A DNA stretch of 64,000 nucleotides from Aphidius gifuensis (taxonomy: Eukaryota > Arthropoda > Insecta > Hymenoptera > Braconidae): NCBI RefSeq assembly GCF_014905175.1, contig NC_057788.1:15153404-15217403 (forward strand), given 5' to 3'. The notes under the pieces were generated by a model. The model was not told the DNA's origin, made no database searches, and saw nothing but the letters and a program-made list of their open reading frames with translations. Both the position numbers and the translations under genes were made by a program. Position 1 is the stretch's first letter. Each line of letters opens with the position of its first letter. This document shows positions 28,263 through 40,335 of this stretch, piece after piece.

Positions 28263-30198
28263 TAAACTATTCCATAATCACGTATGTATGATATCCCGTC
28301 AAGCACGTCCACTTTCTTTAAACTAACCTTCAATTGATTTTGATAATGCAGCATGAATAACAAATTATTATTCCCATACAAAATAAACAATAAACATTTC
28401 CACAATCACGTATGTATTTTTCTTTAATCAATATGCTATTATTTCAATACAACTTTGTTTTGGTTTTTTATCAACAACAGTATATTCACACATTTAGTTG
28501 ACACATCTAATAAAGAAATTCGAATAAAACAAAAGAATCTCTTGATATTAATAAAATATAAAGATGTAGAGAGAGAGATATAGTGAGTAATAAGAAAGAT
28601 TGAGAGAGATAAAAAATTTCTGTCCTTAAACGTAAAAACGCACAGTCGAAAAATTCATTTAATTATTAAAAATAAAATAAACGATTAAATAATTTGTTTT
28701 TTTTTTTATAGCAGAGCTTGATACAATAGAATTTTAAATTATAAAAATCATTTATTTTTATCGTCATTATCATATTTTGAATAAATTTTTAAAAGTCAGC
28801 GAGGGATGAGGTTACCTCTATTTGATGTATGTTAGGCTCGGTAGTGTTTTTGCGCTTTCATTTTTTTTTTTTTTTTGGGTATTATTATTTTTTTCTCACA
28901 CTTGACACGAGGCACTACCGTGCCTCTCGATCAGTATTTTTTGTGGACATAGAGCTGAACGTGCTCATACTGGTTTTTACAAGGGCGCTTAGAATAACTA
29001 CGATTCGGAACTATTTTTTTTTTCAATTCATTTTTTTGATTAACTTGAATCTTTCATTTTTCGATTAATAATAATTTAACGAATGTGAAAAAAATTTTAA
29101 TGCTTATTTATTATGAAAAAAAAATTACAATTGATGCATTCCAGTGAAGTATTGTTCTCCAATATAACAATAACGAGAACGATTAAAATTTTCTAGTAAT
29201 TTCAAGTTAAGGTTGTTTGTAAATAATTGAATTTCTACTCGACTTTTTTTAAATTAGACTTATTTTTTAAATGAAATAATTATCTATGTTGACAATTTAT
29301 TTCAATTTTTTTTGCCTCGCCTTTTTTTAGATAATGAATGTCAAAGTTGACAACTTTTATACACGAGAATAGGGTGAAACAATTTTTTTTTTCTTAAACA
29401 CCATATACTACATTTGTTCTCTACTCGAAAGCTTATTTTTTTCTATCAAATTGTAGATAAGAAAAAAACAAATATGATTTGAAAAAATAAAGTATGTTTG
29501 CCTCGGATTTTAAAAGTTATTCAAGTTTAAAAAAAAAAAATATTTGCTTTCTCGCGGCAAGTGATGCACACGGACATGACACACACAAGCATATATTGTA
29601 GCAGTGTACTATGCTTGCTTGCTAGCAGTAGTGTTAGTATCCGTCTGTATATGCACAGACACACTGAAAAGCCAATTTTCAAGGCAGAAGCGCAACAAAA
29701 TTTCGGGTACCCGGGCATAAAATTTAGCGTTACGATATACGGGCCCCTCAAACTACGAATATTGGTTCGATTATGAACTTTTACAAACAACCTTAAACCT
29801 TTCTATAAAAAAAAAAAAAAACACAAAATGAGGCTATTATTTTAGCTGTTCGGGTTTTCACGTGGTCGACAATTGCCGAAAATTCTAGAACACTCAAGTT
29901 GATAGATCCCTTTTTTGCCGTTCCTTGTCAGCACTTCTACCTCCTAGAGCGTTTTAGCTCTCAAAAAATAAAAAAATTATTCGATTTCCGTCTTTTTGGA
30001 CATGCATCTTCTGTACTTTCTATTTTCCATGGTTATCCTGAATATGTTAATGAATAGAAAGAGTAGGAAAATTCGTTTTTGCACGTAATTGGTATTTCAG
30101 TATACCCTTGACTATATTCAGAGTATATCATTGTTAAACCATTGTTGAACATTCTTAAAAATATTTGGAACTGATATTAATTAATTAATATTTTATTA
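28263..30198. other. Non-coding AT-rich region
   Basis: No supported gene. There is an inverted word pair (GGCACTACCGTGCC near 28912), A/T homopolymers and a somewhat GC-richer block at 29540-29770 with CA-rich words. None forms a recognisable element. Confidence 0.5.
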
Positions 30199-32440
30199 TG
30201 TCTGATCAAGCTCAAGATTTAAAAAAAATACCAAAAATTGGAATGGGATTCGACAAGTGCTAGTGATTTTATCTTAGATTATCAAAATTTATTTCATGAA
30301 GTATTTACGACATTATGATCGGTTACACTTGAAAGCTCTTGTTTTCCTGCACAAGTGGACGAAAAATTAAAGTATAAAGTGAAAATATTTAGGTGCAAAA
30401 GGGGTAGAAAAAAACCATGTGTAAGCACTGGCCAGCGATTATCAAGATAAGTTGAATTCCCATAATTAAATATTTTCAATAATCTATATAACATGTATCG
30501 ATAGTTTGATTATATGATATGTACACAATACCATTCGTATATGTTATGTAATCAAAGTCACCTCAACTAAAATAGTAATATTAAATGTATATTTTTTTTC
30601 AATTCAGTACATTCAGTTGCGATTGTCCAGCATTCATAACATTCAAATTGTCAGATGATGAGAAGAAATCAATTATTTTTTATATAAATTAAAAACATAA
30701 TCATAAAAATGTAATTATTTTATCATTATTTTATTCACTCTTTTACTATGGTATATTTACTTGCGGGTGCGTTTGGATGAATTTGACATTAGAAAATTCA
30801 TGAGTTATGTTGTGCCCTAAAGATAAATAAAGTCCTGTCGGTATGTTAGAATTTTAGATGTTAACAATGAATGAATAAAAAATGAACGACAAGCAGAATA
30901 AAAAAATAGATAAATAAATATATTATATCTTTTACAATTTCAGTGAACGATATTCCATTTTTTGAGGTTTTACATATAATAATTATAGTTTATTAACTAA
31001 TGATAAAAAATATAAAAAATTCTAACGTGTTTGTTTTTAAATAACCAGTTTTTTTTATAAACAAAATATACTTGAAATTTTTTTTTGCAGAAATTCAATC
31101 GTGCTTTTCCTGAAAATCGTAAATTGGAACCGATAATTTTGGAAAAAGTTCAAGAAATGATGGAAATGGGTGCAAAAAATAAACCGCTGAAAAAATTACT
31201 TGGTCAATACTCATCAAAAGTTACTCACTCAACAAGATTTATATATATTATAAAATCTAAAGTTATGCGACAAACGAAAGACGATAATCATTCTGCAGTT
31301 GTTTCTGATTTGTTGATTAAAACATATGGTAATCTATTTTAATTGTGAAAGAAAAATATATTTATATCAATACATAACAAATATATATTTATATCTTAAG
31401 TAAATACATACATCCAAACGTAATATGTATTCATTTTTATGAAAATTTTATATATATTTCCTTCAAGATGAGGTTGACAAGATGAGGTGTATAATGACAG
31501 ATAAAGACCTGACAGAAAGAATTGCATTTAAAATAGAATTTTCAACTGTCCCAATGTACTTATGGTCGTACCATGTCAGCAAATCATTTGATGAAGCTTT
31601 AAAGGAGAAATGCTGTGATAAATCAATCAAAGCCAAGTGAAGGGATCTTTTTAAAAAAATGTTGTATGCAAATAATCATCTTGAAAGTATGAATGGATCA
31701 ATTCAAGAAATGTGTGAAAAAAATAATACACTACGTGGACTTATTACTAAGTTTTTTGGACTTCTTCAGTCATTGAAACAAGAAACAGATATACGAAAAT
31801 CTCTTATAAATTCAAAAACACGACAAATATTATTCCCTACTGAATCACTTTAACAACAGTGTGCTAATTATCTCACAACGATGGCTAGTATTGAAGGCAG
31901 TAAACAGCTTGAATTATATAAAAAAATAACACCTTTAAAATATGATGAAGGAAACAAAAATGTAACATCAACTTCAGAGGTACAAAAATTGAAGCAAAGA
32001 CTGATTCTTGTTCTTGTAAGTTTTGGAAATCTATGGAATTGCCTTGTCAGCATATTTTTCATATTAGAAATTATTGCAACTTAGATTCATTTGATATTAA
32101 TTATTGGACAAAAAATCACTTGAAACCGCATCACAGAGCACATTATACTCACACCGATGTGTCCATACCATCAAATAGTACAGTATCAGTAAATATATCA
32201 GAAATTAAAAAAAAAAAAAATTTTTTTTAACTGTAACTCAAAGACGTGTGGAGCTGATGAAGTGGGCTCAGGAATTAGTCAATATTGGCTGCTTATCTAC
32301 TGGAGCTGAATTTAATGAAAAAAGAAATTGCTTGTTCAAAAATAATGAAGCTTGACGACAAAGACTAGCAGTTAATATGCAAATGATGAATGGAGAAAAT
32401 AACGATTGCTTTGTGAGTAATCACTCATTGAGTTAACTTC
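30199..32440 (+). pseudogene. MULE transposase relic with SWIM zinc finger (ZSWIM/FAR1-like)
   Basis: Pieces in order: ATG at 30199 (MSDQAQDLKK), then after a frameshift KYKVKIFRCKRGRKKPC, typical of the FAR1/WRKY-like N-terminal domain. At about 30607 come CDCPAFITFKLSDDEKK, at 31091-31341 an NRAFPENRKLEP segment with a donor site, and at 31469 MTDKDLTERIAFK (transposase core). Next is HLESMNGSIQEMCEKNNTLR, then a SWIM finger with CSCKFWKS...CQHIF (C-x-C...C-x-H) at 32000-32070, and a C-terminal helix. The catalytic DDE core is incomplete and there are stops (near 31638, 31852 and 32228), so it is dead. I found no terminal repeats. Confidence 0.72.
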
Positions 32441-32745
32441 GCCTCGGTCACTTTTATCCTACGCTTTGACTGTGGTTCATGCCACAACATGCTTGATGTG
32501 ACAATCACCTATTTTACGCCCTCGTATCACAAATATCAATTTCATGTTTATTGTTTTTTTTTTCTTAAAAAATATTGGGGATAGCAAAAAAAACCGATTA
32601 TGTGGGTGTTATGTCCAAATTTACCCGTAATAATTGTAATTGTACTTACTTGAATTCGATCCTAACCTTGCGGTCAATAGATCGGGTTCACGGTGCGAAA
32701 AGGGGAAGACTATGGATAAGAGAGAGGGATAGGTTGTTTTAATTA

Positions 32746-32748
32746 TTA
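32746..32748. repeat. Harbinger target duplication TTA (left)
   Basis: TTA directly before the left terminal repeat, matched by TTA at 37537-37539 after the right one. The 3-bp TWA duplication is diagnostic for PIF/Harbinger. Confidence 0.9.
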
Positions 32749-32945
32749 GGGTCGGTTTTCACTCAACGCAACTCGTAACGTCATGACGCGCGACACCAAG
32801 CGTCTTGACGCAAAGTACCCAACTTCTTGACGCAAAATGTCCAGCTTCTTGACGCGCAGCATAGAACGTCATGACGCGCAGCACAAAACGTCATGACGCA
32901 TAGCTGTTTTGGACGCCATTGTTGTTGTTTTTGTTTATATTCTGT
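32749..32945. repeat. Harbinger left terminal inverted repeat (197 bp)
   Basis: Contains repeated palindromic words CGTCATGACG and TTGACGC direct repeats, likely binding sites for the transposase partner. Ends TATATTCTGT; matches 37340-37536 almost base for base. Confidence 0.94.
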
Positions 32946-33274
32946 TAATTTTACTCCAGTATTTTGCAAGTGTTTTAGACAATCATTTTTAATAATTAAA
33001 AAAAAACAAAAAAGAAAATATTTTAAAAAGTTATTTTTACACGAGAATATTGTTATTTAGGTGCTTGAGATACCTAAATTTTATCGACTTTACTCCAAAA
33101 TCCTATCATAACCTTACTGGTATAACACATGGTGTATTCATTTATTGAAAACAATATAAAACATTAATATTTCAACAATAAAAGTAGTAACAATACTCAT
33201 AATAATAACTATAAAATTCTTTAATACTCCTAGGCATTTATCGTTATAAATATTTTCAATTTCTCCACGATATT

Positions 33275-34768
33275 ATGGATAGGACTGATGAAATTGTTAA
33301 CTTTATCAACAATATTGATGATGTTTCGGACAAAAATATCAATGATGTTCTCCTAGCCGTGATTCCAAGTATCATTGAAGCAACAGAAAGGAAAAATTAT
33401 CGTAAAAAACGATATTGGGAATCAGAGTTTGTAAAAACACGTCGCCAAGGATTTTATTCGTCATCTTTGCCCAGTCTACTCCAAAATCAAGGCATCTTTC
33501 GCAATTATTTTCGGATGACTCCTTCCCAATTTGAGTATCTTGCAAATTTAATTGGCCCTCATATTGCTCGTAATCGGAATATCAGCTGCCGTCAGAGCAT
33601 CTCAATCAATGAACGTCTGGCGATGACTCTAAGGTATTGTTCTTCTTGAATTTTATATTGTTATTTATTATTGATGGTTTTTTTGGGTCCTCTTCTGAAT
33701 AAACATTATTCTTTCCTTCTCATAGATATCTTGCAGCAGGCGGTAGCCAAGTTTCATTAAGTTATCACTATCAAGTGTCTAAAACTACTGTTTGTAATAC
33801 AATATACGAAACTTGTCTTGCTCTCAGCTATAACTTAATGCCTATTGTACTTGCCCAACCAACAACTGCAGGTTGGATCCAAATTGCAGAAACTTTTGAG
33901 TCCAGGTGGAAATTTCCTCATTGCATTGGTGCTATGGATGGTAAACACATTAGAATAAAAGTACGCTTTTTTTGATTCATACATTGTGATGTAAACAATT
34001 TTCTTTTGATTTATCATTGAATATTTGTTGTAACAGGCTCCACCAAACAGCGGTTCCAAGTATTTCAACTACAAGTTGTTTCACAGCATTATTTTATTGG
34101 CAATATGTGATGCTAAATACTGTTTTACGCTAGTAGATATTGGTGCTAATGGTCGACAAAGTGATGGTGGAGTTTTTTCACGATCAATCATGGGACGTCG
34201 TTTTGAAAATGGCTCTATGGGAGTTCCACCACCAGCAGCTGTCACAGGAACACAAACAATATTGCCATATGTTCTTGTCGCTGACCAAGCTTTTTCATTG
34301 GCTCCATATTTACTTCGTCCTTATCCTGATCGTTCTGGCTTAAATTATACCAAGCGAATCTTCAATTATCGTTTGTTATCAGTCAGAAGAATTATTGAAA
34401 ATACATTTGGAATCCTGCAAGCACGTTGGCAAGTTTTTTGGGGACCGATTGGTGGAAACATTGATACGACAAAAGCAATTGTTGCTGCTTGCGTATGTCT
34501 TCACAATTTCTTGATGAAAGGAGATAAAACATCTCGTAGAAATTTCTATTTCGATTCATCTTTGGTCGACACTGAAACAAACGATGGAGAAATCGTTCCT
34601 GGAGCTTGGAGGAATCAAATTCCTATGCAAAGTGATGATCACAATGACGAAAATTCACTAGCTATCCAAGAATTCCCAATGCAAAGTGAAGAAATCCGTC
34701 AACGGTTTGCTGAATTTTTAGAAGATGAAGGAGCAGTACCATGGCAGTTTTGGCGAATGTATTTATAA
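33275..34768 (+). CDS. HARBI1-type DDE nuclease, three exons
   Basis: Exons 33275-33633, 33726-33960 and 34037-34768 join in frame to 441 residues, with donors GTATTG and GTACGC and acceptors CTCATAG and TAACAG. The N-terminal part has FRMTPSQFEYLANLIGP and the helix-turn-helix-like SQVSLSYHYQVSKTTV. The catalytic triad is visible: GAMDGKHI (first Asp), TLVDIGANGRQSDGG (second Asp, with the family N-G-R-x-x-D-x-G block) and RRIIENTFGIL (Glu), followed by RWQVF and CVCLHNFL. It cuts element ends and inserts at TWA sites, working with the MADF protein downstream. No stop or frameshift is seen. The start ATG has 330 bases of 5' sequence after the terminal repeat. Confidence 0.93.
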
Positions 34769-34929
34769 AAATATTTAGGTAAGAAAATAAATTTTTATAT
34801 ATTTTATGAGTAGGATTTTCTTTCTATTTTAAAAATAAGATGTTTCTTTTTAAATCCTTTATGAGCTTTTGAAAGTTAAAAAAATATATATATAAATTTA
34901 CGATTACAAAATATTTTAATTGAAATATA

Positions 34930-35075
34930 GTTTCCCTGGTGGAAATATTACTCCGACATTACTCCGGCATGAGGTTGATGGCGGAGAAATTATTCCGACA
35001 TAAAACTAGTGGCAGATTAATTTTTCCGACATTAATCTCATGCCGGAGTAATTTCTCCGGAAATGGGCCATTTCA
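34930..35075. repeat. MITE-like inverted repeat with CTCCGACATTACTCCGGC words
   Basis: Sequence built from ATTACTCCG / CGGAGTAAT words. A 45-base stretch at about 35021-35070 (CCGACATTAATCTCATGCCG, then GAGTAATTTCTCCGGAAATG) recurs at 40241-40288, showing a dispersed family. Confidence 0.7.
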
Positions 35076-35698
35076 CCTAAAATTTATTTTCGCTTTTTTC
35101 CTCATGATTTCTAATTAATTAAATTTTTTTTGTATTAAGCTTGCTTATTTTATTTTCTCTTTTTTTTCTAGGATACTCGAAGTGAAGAAAAAATTTTGAC
35201 AATAGTTTCATCTTCAGTTCAAAAACAAAGTTATTAATATAAATTATATTTTGTTCAATTTTTACAATAATCACAATTACATTTATGCTAATTAATTAAT
35301 ATAAATTATGATATCTTATTCTTTTTCAATTTTTCAGTTTTTCAAATATTTACATTATTCTAAATATTTTTTAATAATTAAATTTATAATTAAGTTGATA
35401 CTTTCGATAAAAAATAACTGGTAAATAATTTTAGGATTATTACAATAAAAATGAACATTAATAACTTATCCATAAATTTTCCTTTTTAAATTTTTTATTT
35501 AAGTTATTTTTCCAACTAGTCGAGTGAGCCCTTCTACATACATTAAAAATTCATGCCTAGCGGTAGCCCCAAAAACAATAACCAACCACTTAACCAACAA
35601 TACATTTTTTTATTCCAATTCATCTCATTCTCGTTGTCATTATTGGGATTAATTATTCACGTTCACATCAATTTTAAATAATTACAATTAACTTTAAA
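35076..35698. other. Harbinger intergenic region
   Basis: AT-rich, no gene. It contains the upstream region of the MADF gene; no clear TATA box stands out. Confidence 0.5.
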
Positions 35699-36132
35699 AT
35701 GGATGAAGCTGTAAGTAAATTATTTTATGAAATTTCTTTGGCGAACTATAGTTTCGGTTAAACTTAAATTGTATTAATAAATAATTTATGAAATAAATTA
35801 ACTAATTGATATGTTTTTTTTGTAGGGCATTGAACAAGAACAACTACTTTGTAGTTGTTGTCGAAAAAATGTTGATTTTTTACGGGTTGGGGAAACAGAA
35901 ACCATGAAAACATTTCATGAGTGTTTGAAAGATTATCAAACTTTAACAATAATCAAGGGCGTTGTTTATCCAGGTATATATTAATTGGAAATATTAATTA
36001 CATGTTGTTTTCTTTTTATTTTGTTTAGTCCACATAGCATTCAATATTTTTTTAAATTTGATTTTAGTGAATGCAAAAAGACCAAGCCCATTGGAGAACA
36101 ATGAACAGTCAAAACAACATCAAGAACAAGCA

Positions 36133-36209
<77 letters not shown>

Positions 36210-37128
36210 CCAACAACAATTGAACCAACAACAAGAACAATTAAAGCAACAACAAAAACACTTGAAACAACAAGAAAAGTTAAAACCATCACAACAACAG
36301 GAACAACAGCAACAACGTAAAGACAAATTTTGGGATGATGATGTAAAAGAGATTTTAATTGAAAAGGTGAAAAAAAGACCTCCTTTGTGGAATTACACAT
36401 TGCCAATAAAAGAGAGAACAGCAGGAATCACTGGAATCTTATGGGATGATATTGTTCAAGAATTGACAGGTAATTAATATTTGGTTTTAAAAAAATTTCT
36501 GTAGATAAATTAATTATTGATAATATGTACTAAACATATTTTAAATACTTTCAGATCAGTTTCCAGAATATGAGTTTGATGTGAAAGAAGTCAAGGATAA
36601 GTGGAAAAACCTAAAAGACTATTTCAACAGGCTAAAAGTCATGAGAAAAGGAACCACAGGATCTGCTGGTGGATCACAGCCAGACCTGTGGATCCACGAA
36701 AAAGCCCTTGGTTTTTTAGATGAGGAAATTGAATTGGATGAGTAAGAATATATTCTTCTTTAATTATATAGTATGATTCTTTCTACCTTTCACTTTTTAA
36801 TAAATATTTTTCTATTTTCAGAACTATTTCTAATATACCTTGCGAGCCTTCTGCACCTGTTCAATTCCGCAGGGGTCAAAAAAGAAAAAATGATTCAGTT
36901 GAGAAGCTTGTTACTGCTGTGACTAACTTAGTAAATAGGGGAGGAAATGACAACAACAACAATAACAACAATACCCCAATTGGACCTGGTGATCCATCAA
37001 AAAATCCAAAGGTTCGTCCATTCATTACGATGCTGGAGCAAATGATGAATGAACTGCCAAACGATTCGGTTGACGAAGCAATTTTTAATATAATGAATGT
37101 CATTTCTAATGTTAAAAAAAATAAGTAA
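35699..37128 (+). CDS. Harbinger MADF/Myb-like DNA-binding partner protein, five exons
   Basis: Exons 35699-35710, 35826-35973, 36068-36469, 36555-36741 and 36822-37128 join in frame to 351 residues. Exon 2 encodes a short cysteine motif (LLCSCCRKNVDF) resembling the start of a zinc-finger (ZAD-like) domain. Exon 3 begins with a pure glutamine run from (CAA)n repeats, then a MADF domain spans exons 3-4 (DDDVKEILIEKVKKRPPLWN, KWKNLKDYFNRLK, DLWIHEKALGFLDEE). Exon 5 has a basic RRGQKRKN patch and a C-terminal helix. In this transposon class the partner protein imports the nuclease into the nucleus and binds the ends. Expansion of the CAA tract may vary between copies. Confidence 0.88.
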
Positions 37129-37339
37129 ACATTTGTCTTTATTTTACAATCTTCTTTTTAGGTTATAAATTGATATTTTTATATTGTAGCTTGATTTATG
37201 AATAAAAAATATACTAAATCATTTATAACAATGCTTAATTGTCGTTGAAAATTTTGTATTTTGTTTTTATAGTTGTTATTTGTTGCATATATATATATAT
37301 TTATAAATTAACAATTAAAAAACATGATTTTATGTTCTG

Positions 37340-37536
37340 ACAGAATATAAACAAAAACAACAACAATGGCGTCCAAAACAGCTATGCGTCATGACGTTTT
37401 GTGCTGCGCGTCATGACGTTCTATGCTGCGCGTCAAGAAGCTGGACATTTTGCGTCAAGAAGTTGGGTACTTTGCGTCAAGACGCTTGGTGTCACGCGTC
37501 ATGACGTTACGAGTTGCGTTGAGTGAAAACCGACCC
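37340..37536. repeat. Harbinger right terminal inverted repeat (197 bp)
   Basis: Reverse complement of 32749-32945 with very few differences, ending CCGACCC, followed by TTA (37537-37539). Confidence 0.94.
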
Positions 37537-37924
37537 TTACACTTGATTTATTATTAAAATTATGAAGGACATATATTTAATTACTATTTGTCGCAGTTAT
37601 GTTATTACGTGTTGTGTATTGTGTATAATATAAATTTTACAATATTAAATGACTTACGTTGGTTGATTTGATTTCAATGGTTTCTGTGTTACAATTGCTT
37701 TGGATCTGACTCTCTCAGTAGGGGGGTTATAAGAGTTCTGGACCACGAAAACCGCGAGATTGTGGGTGAGATGGGTGGATGGTATTTAAATAAATTTACG
37801 GTAGACAGAAAGAGAAGAAAATGAGAGAGGGGAATAAGAGAGGGGAATATGAGTGGGGAATATGAGTAGGGAGTTTTTTCGAATTTCGGAGCGGCCATTT
37901 TTATTTATTTTTTTTTCAAATTTG

Positions 37925-38012
37925 TGAAAAAAAAAGTGTTTCGAAGGAAATTTGAACTCAAGGACTTCGGATTTGAATTCAAGCGCGCTTTCCCCAAGAC
38001 CACGGCCTAATC
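37925..38012 (-). repeat. tRNA-like (SINE-type) sequence
   Basis: On the minus strand: TGGTCTTGGGGAAAGCGCGC resembles a Pol III A box region of a Ser/Leu-type tRNA, and GAGTTCAAATT about 40 bases later resembles a B box, followed by CCTTCGAA. Pairing of an acceptor stem is poor, so a tRNA-derived SINE or tRNA pseudogene is likelier than a tRNA. Confidence 0.45.
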
Positions 38013-38569
38013 TTATTGGATGTTGGAAGTAGAAGGTGAATGATACTGAAAAATTCGAAAATTTGTTGAAAAGAACAATTGTTTATTTATTTATTTAACA
38101 ATTAAATAGTTGATAAAAATTTTTTCTAAATATATAATATAATTTTTCATGACGTTTAAACATAGAGTTTTAATGCAAATTGTTTAATTATGAAAAATGT
38201 TTATATTATTTTTATTTTTTTTTCATACGTATTGCTTTCATGCGAAAATTATTATCAATTCCCACCGCAAGGTTTGTTGATTTGCAAAATAGTTTTGTCA
38301 TTTTCATTTTCATTTTCATTTTTATCGTTTCACGAGTGAAGTTGCAAATTAAAAAAAATTAAAAAAAAATATCAATGGAGTTGAATTATAGAAGAAAAAT
38401 GAGTGCCTACGAAAGGGAATGAGAGCGAGAATGGTTGTACGCTCAACCATTGTATTTAACAAAGCAATTATTGATGAGAAAGATTTGCTTTTGAATTTTA
38501 ATTATATAATTATTGTTAAATAAAATGATATATTTAAATAATGTTAACAACTGTTCTTAGATTCATTTC

Positions 38570-39094
38570 GAGACGAGGAAAGTGTATGCTGAGTTTTTAA
38601 AACTTGAGAAAGACAACCGAATGCATGATTGGACTTAGAAGCACCAACGTGAATACTATGTGCATTCTCTAATAACAAACTTTTTTAATGATTAATAATT
38701 AATAATAAAAATAATAATAATGAGTCATTTTATGTGAGTAGTTAATTATCCATTTATGTTCAATATAATCAAAAAAATTCTTCAATACGTGAAGATATAA
38801 AATTATTGGAAAAATTGGAAGAGAGTGAGAGAGGTAAAAAAATTTTTGTGGGTTTTTAACATCTTTTTTTTTTTATTCATGAATAAAACAATTTTTTTCT
38901 TCTCTTTTTTTGTTATAGAAATTGCTTGGTGCCAATACGAAGCTAAATTAACACCAATTACTAGAGATGGAACTTTTAAGGACCTGCAAGCTCTTTTCCC
39001 TGAAGAAGTTGAAGAATATGAAAGAGGTCCAACTACATGCAATGCGAACACAACTCTCAATCAGTTTGAAAGATGTCTTGAAAGGAATAAATAA
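38570..39094 (+). pseudogene. Unassigned spliced gene remnant
   Basis: A first piece reads RDEESVYAEFLKLEKDNRMHD at about 38575-38640, in the style of the C-terminal helix of Myb/SANT-like transposon proteins. A later piece REDIKLLEKLEESERE (38775-38831) ends at a GTAAAA donor and joins after TTATAG (38919) to IAWCQYEAKLTPITRDG, ending LNQFERCLERNK at 39094. I do not recognise the full protein. A stop in the first piece suggests decay. Bases 37540-38570 otherwise hold only the tRNA-like sequence and AT-rich DNA. Confidence 0.35.
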
Positions 39095-39469
39095 ATGTAT
39101 TAAATAAATAAATAAATACAGTTGAAATAAATAAATAAAAAAAATAATAAAGCAGGAAAATCCAAAAAAAAAATCTTCTCATTTTTACCCTCAATTCCCT
39201 AACCTAGAGGAGCTATAAATAATTGAATAAATAAATGAATAAATAAATAAATAAACAATAAACAAATAAAAAACAAAAAACGATTATGTAGCATAAACGA
39301 AAAGAAAAAAAAAATGGAAAAATAAATTAAATTTTAAAAAGAAAGGGAAAAAGAAAAAAACACACAATCAAATATATTTTTACAATTATTTTTTTTATTT
39401 AGAAGAAACTTATTATTATTATTATTATTATTACAATTATAAAAAACAAAAAAAAAAATATGTTTCTTT

Positions 39470-39765
39470 TCCCCTTTTTCATCTTGTGGTCCCTCACCAT
39501 TGGAGTCATGGATGGGGTCATCTAGAGGACATGGAACGTCTGGCAGGACCCTTGCAGCACCAGTCTCTCTTTCCAACATCCCTGAAACAAAATAAATAAA
39601 AAAAAACAAGATTAAGAAATGGAAATAAATTAAAAAATGTTTTTTCAAAAAAGGGGGGAAAAATGAACATAAAAAAAAAAAATTACTTACTCTCAATTAC
39701 GTTTGTTGTATTCCGGATGTCCATGTCCAGCTGCTCGCTAGTTATGTGAAGATCGATAATCTGTA
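39470..39765 (-). CDS. Small spliced ORF of unknown function
   Basis: Two exon-like pieces with consensus sites. The first, bounded by TTTACAG (39766-39760) and a GTAAGT donor near 39690, reads IIDLHITSEQLDMDIRNTTN. The second, after a CAG acceptor near 39585, reads MLERETGAARVLPDVPCPLD and DSNGEGPQDEKGEKK. Charge and splice signals look genuine, but no domain is recognisable and the ends are undefined. It might be part of a longer gene whose other exons I cannot identify. Confidence 0.35.
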
Positions 39766-39838
39766 AACAAAAAAAAACAAACATAACAAAAGAATTAAAA
39801 TACGAACAAAACATAAATTTACAATTGATGTCCCTGGA

Positions 39839-40182
39839 AGCCTCAATTTTAGATGAGCTGTTTATTTTTTTATCATAGCTTAAATAATCAAAAGAAGTAA
39901 ATTATATAAAAAAATAGCAAAATTTTAAAGTATAAAGATGAATAATTTGCTGGATAAAAAAAAAAAAAAAAAAAAATTAGGCGCTTTTTATTATAATATT
40001 ATTAACATGTATCGCAAGCGTTATCGTGAAAAAGCGCCTAATTTTTTTTTTTTTTTTTTTTTTTTAGCCAGCAAATTATTCATCTTTATACTTTAAAATT
40101 TTGCTATTTTTTTATATAATTTACTTCTTTTGATTATTTAAGCTATGATAAAAAAATAAACAGCTCATCTAAAATTGAGGCT
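39839..40182. repeat. Long near-perfect palindrome (fold-back MITE)
   Basis: Arms of about 150 bp beginning AGCCTCAATTTTAGATGAGC are inverted copies; the centre (about 39979-40045) carries AATTAGGCGCTTTTT and its complement around a short unique loop with AACATGTATCGCAAGCGTTA. A further partial copy of the arm follows at 40183-40232, and the CCGGAGTAAT repeat follows that. Confidence 0.88.
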
Positions 40183-40232
40183 ATTTTTTTTTATATTTCA
40201 CTTCTTTTGATTATTAAAGCTATGATAAAAAA

Positions 40233-40335
40233 ATTTTTTTTTCCGACATTAATCTCATGCCGGAGTAATTTCTCCGGAAATGGGCCAAAAACGGAGTAAT
40301 GCCGAAGAAAGCCGGAGTAATGGCGGAGAAATATT
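40233..40335. repeat. Second copy of the CTCCGG-type MITE
   Basis: Shares CCGACATTAATCTCATGCCG and GTAATTTCTCCGGAAATGGG with 35020-35075 inside the Harbinger element. Confidence 0.7.

Larger units (their letters stand above)
32749..37536. mobile_element. PIF/Harbinger transposon, complete, about 4.8 kb
   Basis: Terminal inverted repeats of 197 bp each begin GGGTCGGTTTTCACTC and are flanked by TTA. Inside are the two genes of an autonomous PIF/Harbinger: a DDE nuclease (33275-34768) and a Myb/MADF-type DNA-binding protein (35699-37128), both on the plus strand with splice sites that keep frame. The ends are nearly identical and both genes lack obvious lesions, so this may be a young, possibly active copy. 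A small MITE-like repeat is nested between the genes (about 34930-35075). Confidence 0.95.

Noticed and set aside
28829..29790. Short plus- and minus-strand frames with hydrophobic products
   Set aside because: Rich in homopolymers, no domain, no promoter or splice context; likely chance ORFs.
35800..36406. Long open frames opposite the glutamine tract (minus strand, Val- or Cys-rich)
   Set aside because: They are the reverse reading of the (CAA)n repeat, which lacks stops in every frame; no codon pattern or splice signal supports a gene.
37925..38012. A functional tRNA gene on the minus strand
   Set aside because: A- and B-box-like words exist, but the acceptor and anticodon stems do not pair; kept only as a SINE-like repeat.
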